A stretch of 64,000 nucleotides of DNA from Gracilaria vermiculophylla (GCA_019155205.2 JAHNZQ020000004.1:356091-420090), one strand, 5' to 3'; shown: positions 11,524 to 23,667, counted from the stretch's first letter. Notes: generated from the sequence alone by a model not told the origin. Translations and numbers: made by a program.

Positions 11524-14080
11524 TACAGGTCACCGGGCCGCGTCACATACTTCGTTTCCAGGCGCGGTTTCGCCTTTGGCGCTTGGCTCTCTAAGAACTG
11601 TGCCAGGCTCTTCTTGAAGGCAGCCATTGAGGTTTGGTTCGCCCGGGCCTTCTAAAGCTCAAGAACCCATTTAAGAGCCTCGCGTAGAGCCTCTACAATT
11701 GAAGCCAGAGTAGGAAGGCTCTTTACCAGGAACTCCTGCACCAACTCCTGGAAGGCAGCACCCAGAGCCCCAGAAGATAACCCGCCTAATGGTGCCCTCG
11801 AAGCGATCACCTCCGTTGATGGAAAAAGCACCGCCACGGATGGAGCTGCGGACGGCGGGCCGCCTGGGACAGGGGCCTCCCGAAGGGATTCTACAGACAT
11901 TGACGCGGAGGTCGGTATAGCCAATGACGAAGTTGGCGACACTGGTGGTGACCGCGGTACGGGAACCGTAGCGCTCCGCAGGCGAGGCTGAAGAACAATC
12001 GCAGGGTCGCTCCGTAGTCGGGGTTGCATCACTGGGACCGAAGCTATCGGGACAGGAGTAGTCCCGTCCTCTTGTACAGTAAACACGGCGGCCACCACTG
12101 CGGGAAAGTCCGGCATTACGGCGGGACGCGGCGTTATGACCTCAGCAGGCGCACCCATATTATGGGACGGAGCCGGTAACCGGTGGGGGTTGCGAGGCGC
12201 CAGGATCACCATCAAAGGGTCACAACCAGAGACATCGAAGCCGTGGCACCTGAGAAACCCGAGGAGGCGCAAGACGGGGAAAGGCCGGGTAGGCTCGCCC
12301 GTCACCGTCCCCATCGGGATTCCCCACTATGGGGTGGAACGTATTTTTGCCGTATTCATACCATAAGAAGACCCGCGTATCGTTCCAAGCTACCTGCAGG
12401 TTGTAATCCAGAAGCGTCTCCGCCTCGGATTCGCTCAATGCGGTGCCCTTGATCAGGTTCTGAACGCCCAAGGAGCGCAGGACCCGGATAATCACCGCCA
12501 GTAAGGGTAGAAAACGTCCAGCGGTTGGCTGATACGAAGAATCCCAATAGAGGCGACCGTTGTGGCATCGAGTATAGGAAGTGATGACTTCGTCTGCTGC
12601 ATGGAGATACGTCATCAGGGTGCCGACCGCAAACTTCGCCGAGACGATCAACATGACGAAACGCCTTAAGGAGTCATGGGGATCTAGAAGCTCTGAGGTG
12701 TGATACGCAATGGTAATGGGTGTCGCCACGAAAAGATGCGCGGATTCCCAGTGATCCCTTTAAGAGTCGTTGACCGTGAGATAGTATTGCGGACGCTGCC
12801 CAGAAGGCATGTCGTGGAATTCCATTTTATGCCAGCCATAGCAGTACCCTAAGGCGGTACGTGCTCGGGTCTCATCCGCAAGATGCGTCCTCCCAACGAT
12901 TTCGGTTGAGCAAGTAGAAACAATCGTATCGGGAATCGAAAGGCAATACCGCGAGGGCCGAGCTTTCATCGGCGATGCTTCCGGGCCGCCCCGCTCGCTG
13001 GTGCGAGCTCTCGTTTTGAAAGAGTACCTGGAGTCGTGCCTGGACCTCCCGCCATTCCGCGCACCTGAGGAATAGAGTATTGCAGTATCCCACCGTGACT
13101 GGAGCGTTGTCACCGTGCACCGGAGTGTGGGGCCAGTGAGTGCGATGAGCGTCCACCCGATTTTGCTTCTGGTCGTTCCAAGCAACCTCCGGTACCGCGC
13201 GGAATCGCATCGCCTGGAGGTATGGTCCAAATTGGGGGATATAGTCCTCCGCAGGAAATGGGAGACTGACGCACCTATCGTGGCAACGGAACGAAGACCC
13301 GCGTGGCTTGATGGCCGACGTGCTCCCTTGGACGGAATGGTGCACCGGTAGAGGTGTGATGCACCGCAGGATTGGATGGAAAGGTAGGTGTATGGGTTGG
13401 AGAAGTCATGCCGAAGGTGTATGTAGCTGAATGAATGGCGACCAAACGTGTCGTAGCAACTGAAAAGAGTGATACAACGCCCTTTGGGGAGCGGCCCGCG
13501 GTTATACGCCCGACCGGGAAGGGAGCCCCGCCGAGAGGCCATCGTGGAACTCGCAGAGAAGACGGACCACCGGAGGCATTTGAGGTATGGAGCTCCATGG
13601 CTGGGAGCTAGTTCATTTCCAGTGGAGACTGACGGAGGCGCAGAAGAGAAAATTATGAGATGGTGCACCTCCACGGGGACGGAACGAAGGGACGCCATGA
13701 ATCGGTTGTACCCCAAAAAGGGAATCCTCGCAGGAACCGGAACGTCTAGTGCCTTGACGGAGCCAGTGACCTGTCCGGACTGACCCACGCTCCGGCCGCG
13801 GAAGTCAAACGCTTGCACCGCACACGAGACGCTCGAGTTGTGTGGGATACCACGCCGCCGACTGGCGCGGCAGTACCGACGGGTTACGCCAAGAAGAAAA
13901 TAAAGAGGCCAGATTAAGGAGGTCCAGGATCCGCAAACGCCGCAAGGGATGAAACACGAGCACGCGGTGGTACGCCGCGCAAAAGTATGGAATTATAAAG
14001 GAACGCATGAAGGAAAGGATGTGTCCCAACGCCGGAGACCGCGCTGGCGTCAACACCGATAGAAGCCATCCAGGGATCAA
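11524..14080 (-). pseudogene. Antisense reading frame of family B, copy 1
   Basis: Not a recognised family. It lies opposite to pol, between the pol stop and the 3' LTR, converging on pol with about 270 bp between the stops. Reading from 14080 down, homologous blocks appear in changing frames (about four shifts). They include QAFDFRGRSVGQS, ITAGRSPKGVVSL, EDYIPQFGPYLQAMRFRA and GWHKMEFHDMPSGQRP. Next come an intact 169-codon core at 12729-12220 (AYHTSELLDPHDSL, GRLYWDSSYQPTAGR, LQVAWNDT) and a Pro/Val/Ala/Ser-rich part (PPVSPTSSLA). The end reads SMAAFKKSLAQFLESQ and TRPGDL, then TAG at 11526-11524. The stop sits at the same residue as in the 26-36 kb copy. Function unknown. Confidence 0.6.
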
Positions 14081-14118
14081 ACTATTGGAAAATGCACCTC
14101 GAGGACGTGGTGAAACTC

Positions 14119-14131
14119 AGGAAAGGGGGTA
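14119..14131 (+). promoter_or_regulatory. Polypurine tract of family B copy 1
   Basis: AGGAAAGGGGGTA lies directly before the 3' LTR, the position where plus-strand DNA synthesis is primed. The minus-strand copy has AAGAAAGAGGGTA in the same place. Confidence 0.7.
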
Positions 14132-14693
14132 TGTATTACAGTGGGTCCTAAGGTAATATGTTGTTGTGGCTTTATGGCGTCATATTTCTAAGGAGGGCTC
14201 GTATTTCACAAACTGAGCTACGTGGTGTATAATTCGGCCAGCGTGCGCTACATTATCCTAAAGGAGCGGTGGGGATTACATTTATTTTAGTTAATATGTG
14301 CGGGTAAGTACTACAGTAGTGAGATCTGCAGAGGCGGAGTCCCGGCTTATTACTTAATCTGTGGGTCGAGCTCCACCTTCGGGGAAGTAAACCAAGCACC
14401 CTTGAGTCTTCATTCACTTTTTCGGTTCGAGACTCTCGTGGATCATCCTAAGGTTTCTAAGCCTCCGATCCCCAGGTCACCTTGTAGCAGCGCTTGTAGA
14501 GGCATTGTCCGCCCAGTGAACCTCCCCCTCAGCTTGATGTTTGCGGATCCCCTTTAAGAATTCCCCATGCTCGCTGCAGCGATTACTGGATTATCGCAGA
14601 CCACCTTTAGGAACTTGCACATTTGAAGTCAACAAAAACTCTTTACGAACGTTGTGCTCTACTACCTCGAAAGCATAAACTGACAATACCACA
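14132..14693 (+). repeat. 3' LTR of family B copy 1
   Basis: 562 bp, starting TGTATTACAGTGG and ending CTGACAATACCACA, i.e. TG...CA ends. It is the reverse complement of the LTRs at 26009-26562, 35995-36544 and 63307-63800, including the CTTCGGGGAAGTAA and GGTTCACTGGGCGG-type blocks. It is more diverged than the others. Confidence 0.85.
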
Positions 14694-15961
14694 ACTGGAT
14701 CTCTGCGAGAGTTGTTGCAGTTCTTAGATAGTTTTTTCGTCTTTTGATGGAAGGTGATTGTATTCTTTAGACGCAAGCAGCTAAAATAAGTTGAAAAACA
14801 CAATATTTTGATAAGAATGGTGTTTTTATTTCATGGAACAAAATTCCACTGCAGTAAAGCTGGGAATGTTTGTTAATCAACCAGAAGGTTTTCTGTGGCA
14901 AACAATTTTAATAAAACAATTTGCCACTCAGATTGCGGCACGGAGTGCTATCTCGCGATAGAAACAACTAACGCTGCGTCATGGATATTTGGCATTGATA
15001 TTGGAAACGATTCATGATACAAAATGGACGGGTTCTTCATAGTTCAGGATTAAAATCCTCATAGACACATGTTGTGCATAGTAGTCCCTGCATAAAACTA
15101 AAAGACAACACAGATATGTATGCATTAGCAGAGACTATACACAGCTTCGGGCAAAATGATAATGCAGGGTGACAGATGGAGTTCAGAAATAATTGAATTT
15201 TTAAAGGTTGAGGATTCAAAAAGAAACGGAAATTTTCGAGTTTTTCTGATATGGAGGATTCAAAAATAAACGAGAATATCCTTTTATTTAGCGTTGAAAG
15301 CTTTGGGGGACTTCCAAAAATTTCATTTTCATTTGATCACCGAAATCACTTCTTTTATTTTTTTGAAATATGTACGACACGCGTCGTTGTGGTAAAGCAA
15401 TGAATTTTGATGCACAGCGTTTGCTCTGCGCAAAGCTGGTGTGCATCGCATGTTTGCATCTAGGATTTGACTGTGCGCGACGTTTTTAGTAAAGGCCTTG
15501 CTTTGCACCGCATCTATATTGCGCATCTTTATGAACTGAATTTGAAGCGTGCATTATTGAAGACTGCATTTAATGCAGTCATTTTCCAGATTACGTAGTA
15601 TAACTTGTTTATTTAGACCACGTGCCGCCATAAGTCGTGACGAGCGGGGCAAGACGCGCTTGCTGCCTGTAGTGTTCTCGACCCCCATTGCCACCGTAAC
15701 CGGCTATTCTATTCTCGCCCTACCCTACATCCATCCATTTTTCCAACGACATTTACGGCTTCTTTGCAGCGGCGAAGAGTCGCGTCTTTATGCATTTCCA
15801 GCGACTACGTCTGTCAGAGGGACCCACTCTAACGTCATGCACTGCGCCACGAGTTCAAAGTCTGACGTCGGAATTATGCAGGGCACTGGACAAATAATAC
15901 ACGTCTCAGCTTTACAGTAACGATTCCAAGGCAGGATGAAGGGGTCTTGTGACGCGCGCTT
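14694..15961. other. Unassigned AT-rich spacer
   Basis: No gene that I can support. A diverged direct repeat (GAGGATTCAAAAA, at about 15210 and 15247) and short frames are present. The stretch at 15573-15920 has one 115-codon frame without recognisable similarity. Probably old transposon remains. Confidence 0.4.
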
Positions 15962-15979
15962 GTGTCTATCTGACCAGCG

Positions 15980-15993
15980 ACCTCATATGAGGT
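15980..15993. repeat. Single left palindrome of piggyBac copy 2
   Basis: ACCTCATATGAGGT occurs once here. The otherwise matching left end at 63803-63923 has it twice, 20 bp apart, so one unit has been lost. Confidence 0.8.
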
Positions 15994-16163
15994 CAATTTT
16001 AATAACTTTGCAATTAGGTGAAAGAATTAAAACTTCTCCCACTTTTTTGTTCTGATATCCTTATCATGTTGTCAAGGCCAGCATTGCTGAGTCTTGTTAA
16101 CAACAACCAATGGTTAACTGTGACTTTTGCTTCAATTACAGCCGTCAACATTATTCGTAAACC

Positions 16164-16780
16164 ATGGCATCGTCCAAATATCCTCGCAAAGCTGCTGGAA
16201 CAGCTGTCAACAGCCGCACTCTCCCAGTTCCTAGTGATGCGGTATATAATAGCTATTGTGGTTTTTTGTGGAAGTCCACAACTGTCAGAGAAATTGTTCA
16301 ACATGTTGATGTTCGAAGAATTAACAATCGAAATCTCACATTCTGGACGGTAAACGTTAGTTTACCCAATCATGAGAAAAATGTTACTCTTCCTTTGTCT
16401 CGTGTCAAACTCAGTACTGCTGTTGACGAGATCCCGCACGCTACAGAAGAATAAACTCATGCGATGGATCCGAGTAACATCGAAACTGCTGAAGGTGAAG
16501 CTATTGTTACACCACCGGATATGCAAAATTTGGGATAGCAGCCAGATGATCAAAATTTGCATGCAAACTGCAAATCAACTATTGCTTATGGTCGGAAATG
16601 AGAATCTCTTACGACACTGTGTCCTCTGAATCGTTAAATGCAAACGCATCAGTGGAATGTTATTGGACCGGCAAAAGAGTTTATCTCACCACTTCACGGT
16701 GTTTCAGAAATAAATGCATCGGATTTCTTTGTCTGGATGTTTTCCATGCCTCATTTTAAATTTATCGTGATCAGAACAAA
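16164..16780 (+). pseudogene. N-terminal piece of piggyBac copy 2 transposase
   Basis: The frame at 16164-16454 (VREIVQHVDVRRIN, then NVTLPLSRVKLSTA) parallels the N-terminal segment of copy 1 (VDVIVAESNGRR, VTLKLVNIKRD). After several stops, 16640-16780 reads HQWNVIGPAKEF and ASDFFVWMF, matching KTWKVIGQVGD and PYDFFMYTF of copy 1. Similarity then stops, where the inserted element begins. Confidence 0.6.
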
Positions 16781-17086
16781 ACTTTGACTAAAAAACAGAG
16801 GCGCTCGGAGGATATGTGTGTTGTTTCATAACAAATACACCAAATCGTCATTTTCGCCGAATTCAAACTGAATATGGCACGGTAATGCTGAGGGCTGTAG
16901 CTTTCCAACAAGCTGTCTAGCAGATTATACGGACAACTCTACGCAGAGATATGGACGTTACGCTGTTGAACGTTAGCGAGGGTGGAAATTTAAAAACCGA
17001 CGGGAACCAAGAGAAACGGCCGTTTTATTCTCGGGTCATTTCAAAGGTCTCACTATTTCAATGATTCCCAGTTCAAGTAAATCGAT

Positions 17087-19083
17087 ATGACACCGTTTTC
17101 CTTCTTTGCTGACGAGAACATTATTGAAATAGAAGAGCTTATCGCCACCGACCTCCAGGAACTCGGAAACAATCATTAATCTCATCACAACTTGCTAACT
17201 CCACCATCACCACAGAGCTCCGTAATCTTGCTGCTTGAAGATGTTTCAGACAGTGACAGCAACTCTCAAAGTCTCCAAGCTAGACAAGCTTCCATCCATT
17301 TCAATAAAATGGTGGACAAATGCTTATGCGCACCCAAGTGTGTTACAGTAGACACACATCTTCAGCTCGCAAAAACCTTTGCCACAACCGCTGCCGATCA
17401 GAAGCATAACATGGTCAAAGCGATGCTCCTTTGTTTAAGCGCACCACCAGGTCAAGCAAACGCGTTGATGAATACCAAATAATCACTCGCGCAAACCCGA
17501 CGCAACAAGCGCCAAAGACTTTCCCAAAGGTCATACACTTCCACACGATATGCTCTCCGAGGAAAGTGGGTCTGCCAATTTGATTTTGCTGCAGTAGTTT
17601 AGTTGAACCCAAGAACAGTTCGAACAATTGCTGCAACTGTAAGTGGTGAAGGGGGCTTTTAAATCTTTCGTAATGAACACCACAAAGAGCGAAAGGGGAA
17701 GCAATCTTTACAGACAGTTGCAGCGCTTGCATTTCTGCGACGATACGCCGCACTAAATGCCTTATCATGTCCCACTGGAAGAGGATCTCAGGATGAAACA
17801 CCTGTTCAATGGTTAAACAGCGACGTCAGAAGAGAAACGGTTTACGATTTATTCAAGGCTGAGTGGGAGGGAGTCATGAATGCAGCAGCAGCACTGCTCC
17901 CTCAGAGCAGCAAACCAGAACAACCGCTCTCATTCTCAGGATGCCGAAAGGCATGGACTGAGCACTATCCAACACTGAGAATATTTAAGGCAGGAAGCGA
18001 TTTCTGTGACCAATGCACAACGCTGCGTAACTCTGCGATGTCCACTACTAATACAGATCTGAGAGACACTTTACTACGTGCAAGGCGACAAGATCGTGCC
18101 GATGCTTTTGCGCAATTTGCGCTCTATCGTGAGATACGTACGACGGCTGCCTGTGCTCCAACTACGAGTCCAATTCATTTGATATTTGACTTCGCGGAGA
18201 AGGTCCTTCTACCCCACCTCCCTCGCCAGCTGGGGCAGTTGCATTCTGTAACTGGTCTGAAGCTCGACATTTTTGGTGTCCACAGCAGCAATCTTTCTCT
18301 ATGCTACGTTTTTGGCCTCCCAGAAGGGCATTGGCCTAATAACAAAACCTGCAATAAAGATGCGTCAATGATTCGCTACACTTTGGAAGAGCACCGAGCA
18401 CCTGGAGTGCTGACAGAACACCATCGAAGACTAAATCTTCATGCCGATAACTGTAGCGGACAAAACAAAAATCGCTATATGCTTTGGTATTTGTTGTGGA
18501 GGATATGTATGTTATATGAAGATGAAATTGTGTTACGGTTTCTCGTCGCGGGACATACCAAGAATAGATGCGACGCAGCTTTTGGACTAGTGAAAAGACG
18601 TTTGAAACACTTTGACGTGTTTGGGCCGGTTGATAAGATGAAAATCTTGGATTAGAGCTTTGTATCTAACAAGACTGTAAATGCAAAAGTGGTGAGATGG
18701 ATAAACTGGAAAGAGTTACTAACAAAGTTTTTCAAGATTCCTCTTGCATTCAAGCTGCCTAGTTATCATATCTTTCGATTTTCTGCTGATTCCAAGGAGG
18801 GAGTAATGGTAAAACGCCTATCATCTGATGCTACCTGGACAAAATACAATTATTGAAGCAATCTGTAACGATGAGTATGATTCATACTACTAGTACATCA
18901 TCACTTCGAGACCCAAATACTCTGCTTCGAATCAATCCTTTATGTCAAATTTCTTCTGCACAAGAGATCAATCGGCAGGCGTATCTTATCAAAAACGTGC
19001 TGGACAGGTACTACAAGGAAGATGAGAATAGCCGCAAGAGATACTTTGACAGTGGTAAAGATTGGCAGGATGCTTTCAAATAA
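17087..19083 (+). pseudogene. DUF7869-like transposon protein, broken
   Basis: One frame runs from ATG 17087 to 18856, interrupted by stops at 17177, 17480, 17600, 17660 and 18653, then shifts into 18853-19083. Features in order: YALRGKWVCQFDF (about 17540), HHKERKGK, a conserved Asp in LIFDFAEK, DIFGVHSSN, HADNCSGQNKNR, WYLLWRICML, AGHTKNRCDAAFG, and a C-terminal part ending near YFDSGKDWQDA. The DNC.GQNKN and GHTK..D..FG motifs are typical of a eukaryotic family with DUF7869 that is usually linked to DNA transposons. The spaced acidic residues suggest an RNase H-like nuclease fold (inference). The largest open piece is 17876-18655 (259 codons). Inserted in piggyBac copy 2; exact borders not seen. 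Confidence 0.6.
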
Positions 19084-19436
19084 AGCCCATACGTGTTTTC
19101 CGTATATCTTCGGTACTACTTGTCCAATCTTTGTTCTGGTTAAACCAATTGAAAGCGTAGATTAAGGGCTAGAACTATTGGTTCTGGTCGAAAAGTCGAA
19201 GTCTGGCACAAACTTGACGATATCTCAGCTCAGTCGAGAGGATGATTTGGTATATTTGATATGGAACGGTACACATATTAGGATAGGAGGTGCTCAATAT
19301 TTTCGAAATTCTTATTTTAATGACTCGTATTGAGTTTTCGAACAGACGCGATTTTTGGAGCACAAAGCTTTTTCCAAGTTCATTCCAAAACCTAAAAGTG
19401 GGTTTGGTATGCCACGAAACAGACTTGAATCACTTA

Positions 19437-19881
19437 GAGCACCTCTATCGTTGGGGTTAAAGGAAAAAGTTAGAAGCTAAATTTTAACCATTTAGAAATG
19501 CATTTGGCATACGCATCTCTATCGCTGAAAAGCTAAATTCACGATTTCATCAGCGTACCTGTCCGGGATTGGACAGGAGTACCACGTTATGCTTATACTC
19601 ATACGAGCGCCTCATCACCCTCGCGGACGATTCTGTCCTATCTTCACTCCAGCGAGGTTTTTGGCGGGAGTTCATTTCCGGCAGATACACGTACAAATCT
19701 GTCCCCATCTGATAGGCGGAAGTATAATGGTATAATGTTAAAATTAGTTCTAAATTGGAGTCGATATAGAACTGATTTTACTACTATACAACCAAAATTT
19801 ACATTTATACTACACGATAGAGATGCGCAGGTGTTAAAAATTTAGTAATTTAGTACTGTAGCTCCAGCGATAGAGGTGCTC
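19437..19881. mobile_element. MITE with GAGCACCTCTATCG termini and TTA duplication
   Basis: GAGCACCTCTATCG at 19437-19450 is the exact reverse complement of CGATAGAGGTGCTC at 19868-19881. The match extends into (T/C)TGG. TTA flanks both sides (19434-19436 and 19882-19884), the target duplication usual for PIF/Harbinger. A second inverted pair, GCATCTCTATCG (19513-19524) and CGATAGAGATGC (19815-19826), lies inside. No coding sequence. Confidence 0.75.
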
Positions 19882-19949
19882 TTAGAAGTTGCATATGTTT
19901 TGGTGGAAATTGTGTGACTGAAGAGCACGGAATCGTGAACTGGTTGTTT

Positions 19950-20790
19950 ATAGCCCCTTTAGTGAAGGCGGTCAATAACTATCGCCTTTCTTTTGTCACG
20001 CCATCACATGCTCAATGTGGTGACGAAGGAATGTCACGGTGGTACGGATAAGGAGGTCATTGGATTGATGTGGGGCTTCCCCAATATACAGAATTAAATA
20101 GAAAGCACGAAAATTGTCTTGGAAAGAAAGCTGTTTGTTGCGAACGAAGTGGTATAATGCTAAATATTGAACTCAATATGGGCGCTAATAATCCGGAATA
20201 GGATTTTCATTTCGAAAATGCGCATGAAACGGCAATTCTATTTTGTTCAGTACAACCGTGTTTTGGATCAGATCGTTTTGGTCTGCGCTGATCCTATTTT
20301 TTTCCATCTGTGAACACCGCCAAAGCACTTACAAGAAAAAGGTTGAGAATTACTGGAGTAATCAAAAATGTATCTTGGGGATCTCTTATGAAATTCTTAT
20401 ATGAAATCACTTTATGGAACAGAGGCGACTTTATATCCATAGTTTCAAAATAAAGAGTTCCTAAAAGTGACGTAATGGCCGTAACGTAGATAGATAGAGC
20501 TAGAAATTACTTTATATCTACCTCAGGCACAGTTAATCCTGGTATTCCAATTGTTAGGAGGAGGTAGAGACAGGAGAGAACTATTTCTAAGAAAATGGAA
20601 TCCGAGGTTGCCACTCCTGAGATTTGTGAATAATATTACGAAACATGTTCAATGGTCGATCGCCATAACAGATGCAGACAATATGATTTAAATCTGGAAA
20701 AGAATAAAGAAGTGAAAGAACAATCATTTCGAGTCAATTGCTCTATTTTAGCAATTTGAATTGTGCATGCATGGTAACTACATGAGGGAG
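19950..20790 (+). pseudogene. Core of piggyBac copy 2 transposase
   Basis: Reads VTPSHAQCGDEGMSRWYG then GHWIDVGLPQY (about 19970-20090), parallel to VTPSDNICVDESMSRWYG and ESWIDVGLPHY of copy 1. Further on come VNTAKALTRKRLRITGV (about 20310) and YYETCSMVDRHNRCRQYDL (about 20630), also collinear with copy 1. Stops and frameshifts throughout. Confidence 0.7.
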
Positions 20791-21019
20791 CAAACAGAAG
20801 CAGGAGCGTAAACATTTAACACCATTTTTATTAAGAGCTTACTGATGAATGAATAGAAAAAACTTGGGACACCACTGGTTTAATGAACAGAAATGAAACG
20901 GAAAATGAAAATAATTAAAAACAGCCAACGTTTGCTGGCACTGGCTTGCATTTAATGAAAGCCAATGGAAGAAGAAAAGCAGAAAACGGAGTGATCACAA
21001 AAGCAATATATCAAGGACG

Positions 21020-21229
21020 ATGCTATTATGGCACAGGGAACACGAAATCAAAGCTTTTCTATTCTGGATGCTATTCAAGGAAAGAAAAAGAAGTGTTTTG
21101 ATGTCACACTGGTACAAACAGAGATTGTTTTTGAAACACACTGAAGAGTGTCACGGTATATTGAGGCAAAAAGTGTCCAAAACAGATGTTAAGGACGTTG
21201 AAACCAATCACTTTTTAAGTAGAACTTAA
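21020..21229 (+). pseudogene. Zinc-binding tail of piggyBac copy 2 transposase
   Basis: Read in the frame from about 21023, this gives CYYGTGNTKSKLF and CHTGTNRDCF with stops. It matches the FICSG...FLCHCDTGRHCF tail of copy 1, so it is the C-terminal Cys/His segment. A 69-codon frame overlapping it is incidental. Confidence 0.5.
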
Positions 21230-21662
21230 TGTTTCAATGCAATTGTTAAGCAACAGTTCTTTTAACTTAAGCCCCCTACTAATTCAATCCGTGTTATTTT
21301 GAATCGGTACAATAGTTAAACTCTAATTCAAAACTGCACCTTTAACAGACGTCACCTTATTTTGTCTGCTGTTGAAGTGGTTGTTGAAAAGGTACTGAGA
21401 GTTTAAATATTTAAAGAATTAGTCGAGCTCCCAAAGTGGTTTCTGAGTTTTTTGAAACTCAGCGAGGTTTAAACTTTAAATTAGTTGCTCGCATGTAGTC
21501 TATTGACCACTGAGCTGCTCTGATAGCTCATGGCGTGGTCTACAACTATTTATTGTTCACAGGCAATCCTGGGGGACAGGGTTTTAGATTTAGATTTTCC
21601 AAAATATTGGCCTACGGGTCAAATTCCATTTTTTTAATTTTATTTCTGCGTGATGGTGCGCT

Positions 21663-21698
21663 GACTTCATTTGAGGTCAATTTGACCTCATATGAGGT
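21663..21698. repeat. Right palindrome pair of piggyBac copy 2
   Basis: ACTTCATTTGAGGT (21663-21676, imperfect) and ACCTCATATGAGGT (21685-21698, perfect) start 22 bp apart, like the right end of copy 1. The outer copy is again the perfect one. Confidence 0.8.
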
Positions 21699-22673
21699 CC
21701 GCACACCGATCGGGTAGACACCAGGCAAATGCACCCGTTTCGTCCGACAGTGGTGGCGTTTTCTCAAAACAGGTTGACCACAGTAGAAACAAATAGTAAT
21801 TGTAATCTTCTGACAGGCTTGATTTGGTCACGTTAACAATCTATGTAAAATGTGCCATTTCGCCCCCATGCAGGCCGTTTTGGGGGTACCCAATTTTCTG
21901 TATCTGAGCGCAGCAGACGCCATCCGGTTCAATTTGAGCACCCCGGCAGCGACACATCTATCGAAGCTGTGACAATCCCAGCAAAGACCGTGCAGCATCA
22001 TGATGCGAATCTGTGCTGCAGCCCCTTCCTTGCTCCGACGCACCTGACGCAAATCGCCTGCGCTATTATCCATCTGTAATATCATCAAAGCAGGCATGAA
22101 CTGAGGACTCTGCCTTACGGGTTACGTTTTCGAGACCCACAGGTTCAACATTCTCCTTATCCAATCCACCCCTGTGTGATAGCTTCCGGACTTGGGCGCC
22201 GAGTATTCGCGCATCCTCCACCTCAGAATTTGACAACTCTTCATCCCGAAACGACGTTTCATGTCCCCTCGACGTCAGTACCTTGGCTTTCTGCATGTCT
22301 CCACCATTCTTACGAGCTTTACGACTACAATTTACAGATCTTGGAGCCCGCATCTCCTGCTGTAGAATCCTGTTGACCCTATTGTTGGTCGTGATACGTG
22401 CAGAAACCTTCGAAGGGGCTCGAGAGGCGGGGAGCCTTCCGTCCGTAAGGCGATGTATTTGAGACTGCAGAGCAATATTATGACTCCTGGCGGCAGTGAA
22501 CTTGTCCAATATAGCTCCAAAGTAGGCAGAGCTCTGACCTGCATCTACAGTGCGTCTCAGAAACATATTACTCCTCAAAAGTGGGCCAAATCTGTACTGT
22601 AGACTAGATTTTGCACATAGTCTATGTAGAATCGTTTCAAAAAGATATGTACACCGCCTTCTTTATAATAAAA

Positions 22674-23667
22674 ATGGCTCGACGCCCGCCACTTTTCAAG
22701 CAAGAACAGCTTCAAATCCTAAAGGTAAACGCCAAAAAACATTCGAACAGTGCTATCGCTAAAAAATTAAAGCGTTCAAAGTTCACAATTGCTACTTTTC
22801 TATAAGACTTGACTCTATAGTGCTTAAAATCATCTTCTAGACGCCCAAAGAATCTCAGCCCAGTAGATAAGAGAGGTATTAAAAGGGAGCTGTGCGAAGG
22901 AAAAGTATCATGCAAAACAATTGAAATTAATCTTCATCTCAACGTTTCTAAATCGAATATATGAAGGCAAATAAACAGCACAAACTTATTTAAATATAAA
23001 AAAATGAAAAACAAATTCTTTCTCCAAAACCATCACAAGCCTAAGAGGTTTGTCAGGTGTGCTGTGAAAGCCTACTGGAAAAAAATGGGAAACTGTTATT
23101 CTTACTGATGAAAAAAAGTTCAATTTGGACGGACCAGATTGCTATATATTTTATTGGCACGATCTTCGTAAAAAACGTCATGAATTTTATACCAAGCATT
23201 CAGGTGGAGGCTCTGTAATGGTTTGGGCAGGCATTTCTAAATAAGGTTTGACGGAAATTGCCTTCATTGAAACAAACGTGAGGGCGTAAAAATATCAAGA
23301 AGCTCTATAACATTATTTGCCACCGTTTGGTTTATGTTGTCATGAAGGATATTTCATTTTTCAACAGAATACTGCGCCTGTACACATTTCATCTTTAATC
23401 AAAAATTGGCTACAAGAGTCTGGAGTATCTGTTCTAGAGTTATCGGCGCGCACACTAGATTTTTACCCAGTTGAAAACGTTTGGAGACTGCTGGCGAGGA
23501 AGGTTTATGCGCATGGAAGGCATTTTTAGACAGTTTTTGAACTCAAAAACTGTATTAAAAATTGCTGGAAATCTATAACAGTTTCAAGAGTGGATATGTA
23601 CATCAATTCGATGCCAAAACGTTTCATCGGCGTTATACAGCAAAAAGAATGCAAAATAAACTATTGA
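22674..23667 (+). pseudogene. Tc1/mariner transposase copy 2, many stops
   Basis: Starts MARRPPLFKQEQLQILK at 22674 and ends QQKECKINY at 23667. It keeps the same motifs as copy 1 ([12 protein letters not shown] for the first Asp, FQQNTAPVH where the second Asp is Asn, and VENVW for the Glu region) with numerous stops and frame changes. It is older or faster decaying than the copy at 1-976. Confidence 0.8.

Larger units (their letters stand above)
8450..14693 (+). mobile_element. Ty3/gypsy chromovirus family B, 5'-truncated copy
   Basis: It begins inside RT (about 8450) and runs through RNase H, integrase and chromodomain to a polypurine tract and a 562-bp 3' LTR. The same family is present nearly complete on the minus strand at 26009-36544. 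Domains, pol stop and LTR align throughout. Between the pol stop (11253) and the LTR is about 2.9 kb holding an antisense reading frame. Confidence 0.85.
15962..21721 (+). mobile_element. piggyBac-like element copy 2, with internal insertions
   Basis: The left terminus GTGTCTATCTG (15962) is followed 18 bp in by a palindrome (15980-15993). The right terminus reads GGGTAGACAC (ending 21721), the inverted counterpart. Transposase fragments aligning with copy 1 lie at 16164-16780, 19950-20450, 20630-20790 and 21020-21160, so about 3 kb in the middle is inserted material (a DUF7869-like protein, then a MITE). Confidence 0.7.

Noticed and set aside
17415..17801. 128-codon minus-strand frame
   Set aside because: Shadow of the DUF7869-like pseudogene, whose motifs are on the plus strand in one consistent frame.
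21828..22097. 89-codon minus-strand frame after the pogo-like gene
   Set aside because: Different frame from the transposase and no similarity; may be decayed element end.
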